From the NCBI GenBank assembly GCA_038380435.1, contig JAWZYU010000001.1, forward strand, positions 15,852,001 through 15,916,000: 64,000 bases of DNA, read 5' to 3'. Origin of the DNA: Ryuthela nishihirai. Lineage: Eukaryota > Arthropoda > Arachnida > Araneae > Heptathelidae. This document shows, piece by piece, positions 63,945-64,000 of this stretch. Position 1 is the first letter of the stretch, and the number at the start of each line of letters is the position of its first letter. Under the pieces are notes generated by a model, which worked only from the letters and a program-made list of their open reading frames with translations, did not search any database and had not been told where the DNA came from. The position numbers and the translations under genes were made by a program.

Positions 63945-64000
63945 TAATTATAATATATATTTTATATGTATACTTTATGACATACCTATCAACTTAAAAA

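Overview
The window is AT-rich animal genomic DNA, most likely from an arthropod and probably a spider. The arachnid call is an inference from the mix of transposable elements, not from a host marker gene. I find no convincing multi-exon host gene. Almost everything recognisable is mobile DNA at different stages of decay.

Layout. 0-5 kb: decayed non-LTR retrotransposon reverse-transcriptase (RT) pieces, including an I-like LINE with RT, RNase H and a C-terminal zinc motif, plus a 202-bp hairpin MITE. 5-11 kb: a repeat family (called R280 here) in both orientations, including a palindrome with ~0.5-kb arms, and a deleted DD41D Tc1/mariner element. 11.6-14.4 kb: the best copy (copy 1) of an RTE-like LINE (endonuclease + RT, ending in TGA repeats). 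14.4-15.2 kb: a 788-bp hairpin MITE. 15.3-21.3 kb: a minus-strand LTR element with no visible pol, whose interior encodes a coiled-coil region and at least eight copies of a ~76-residue repeat. 21.5-31.2 kb: two copies of a ~1.5-kb block; the second copy was split by an I-like LINE, which was itself split by a foldback element. 24.5 kb: a 360-bp internally deleted LINE derivative with target-site duplications.

32.9-36 kb: LINE copy 2, a second DD41D lineage and a mariner relic, nested or abutting. 36.8-38.3 kb: a complete DD41D transposon with an intact 358-codon transposase, the only apparently functional gene here. 40-46 kb: a hAT-like relic and LINE copy 3 (minus strand), which carries two SINE insertions. 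46-51 kb: two unrecognised ORFs, a further non-LTR RT relic, minisatellites and GC-rich tandem repeats. 51.4-52.9 kb: LINE copy 4. 53-64 kb: a hairpin element containing a scrap of LINE, several SINEs, a Tc1-like relic and a pair of ~280-bp direct repeats.

Three tRNA-derived SINE families recur. SINE-A has a Ser/Leu-like head and a TTTA-type tail (about 15 copies). SINE-B has a head with a Thr/Met-like anticodon stem and an AACCC tail (about 8). SINE-C is short (3). The RTE-like LINE has four large copies, several fragments and one short derivative. Nesting gives relative ages: SINE-A predates the 1.5-kb duplication, the duplication predates the I-like LINE in copy B, and that LINE predates the foldback element.
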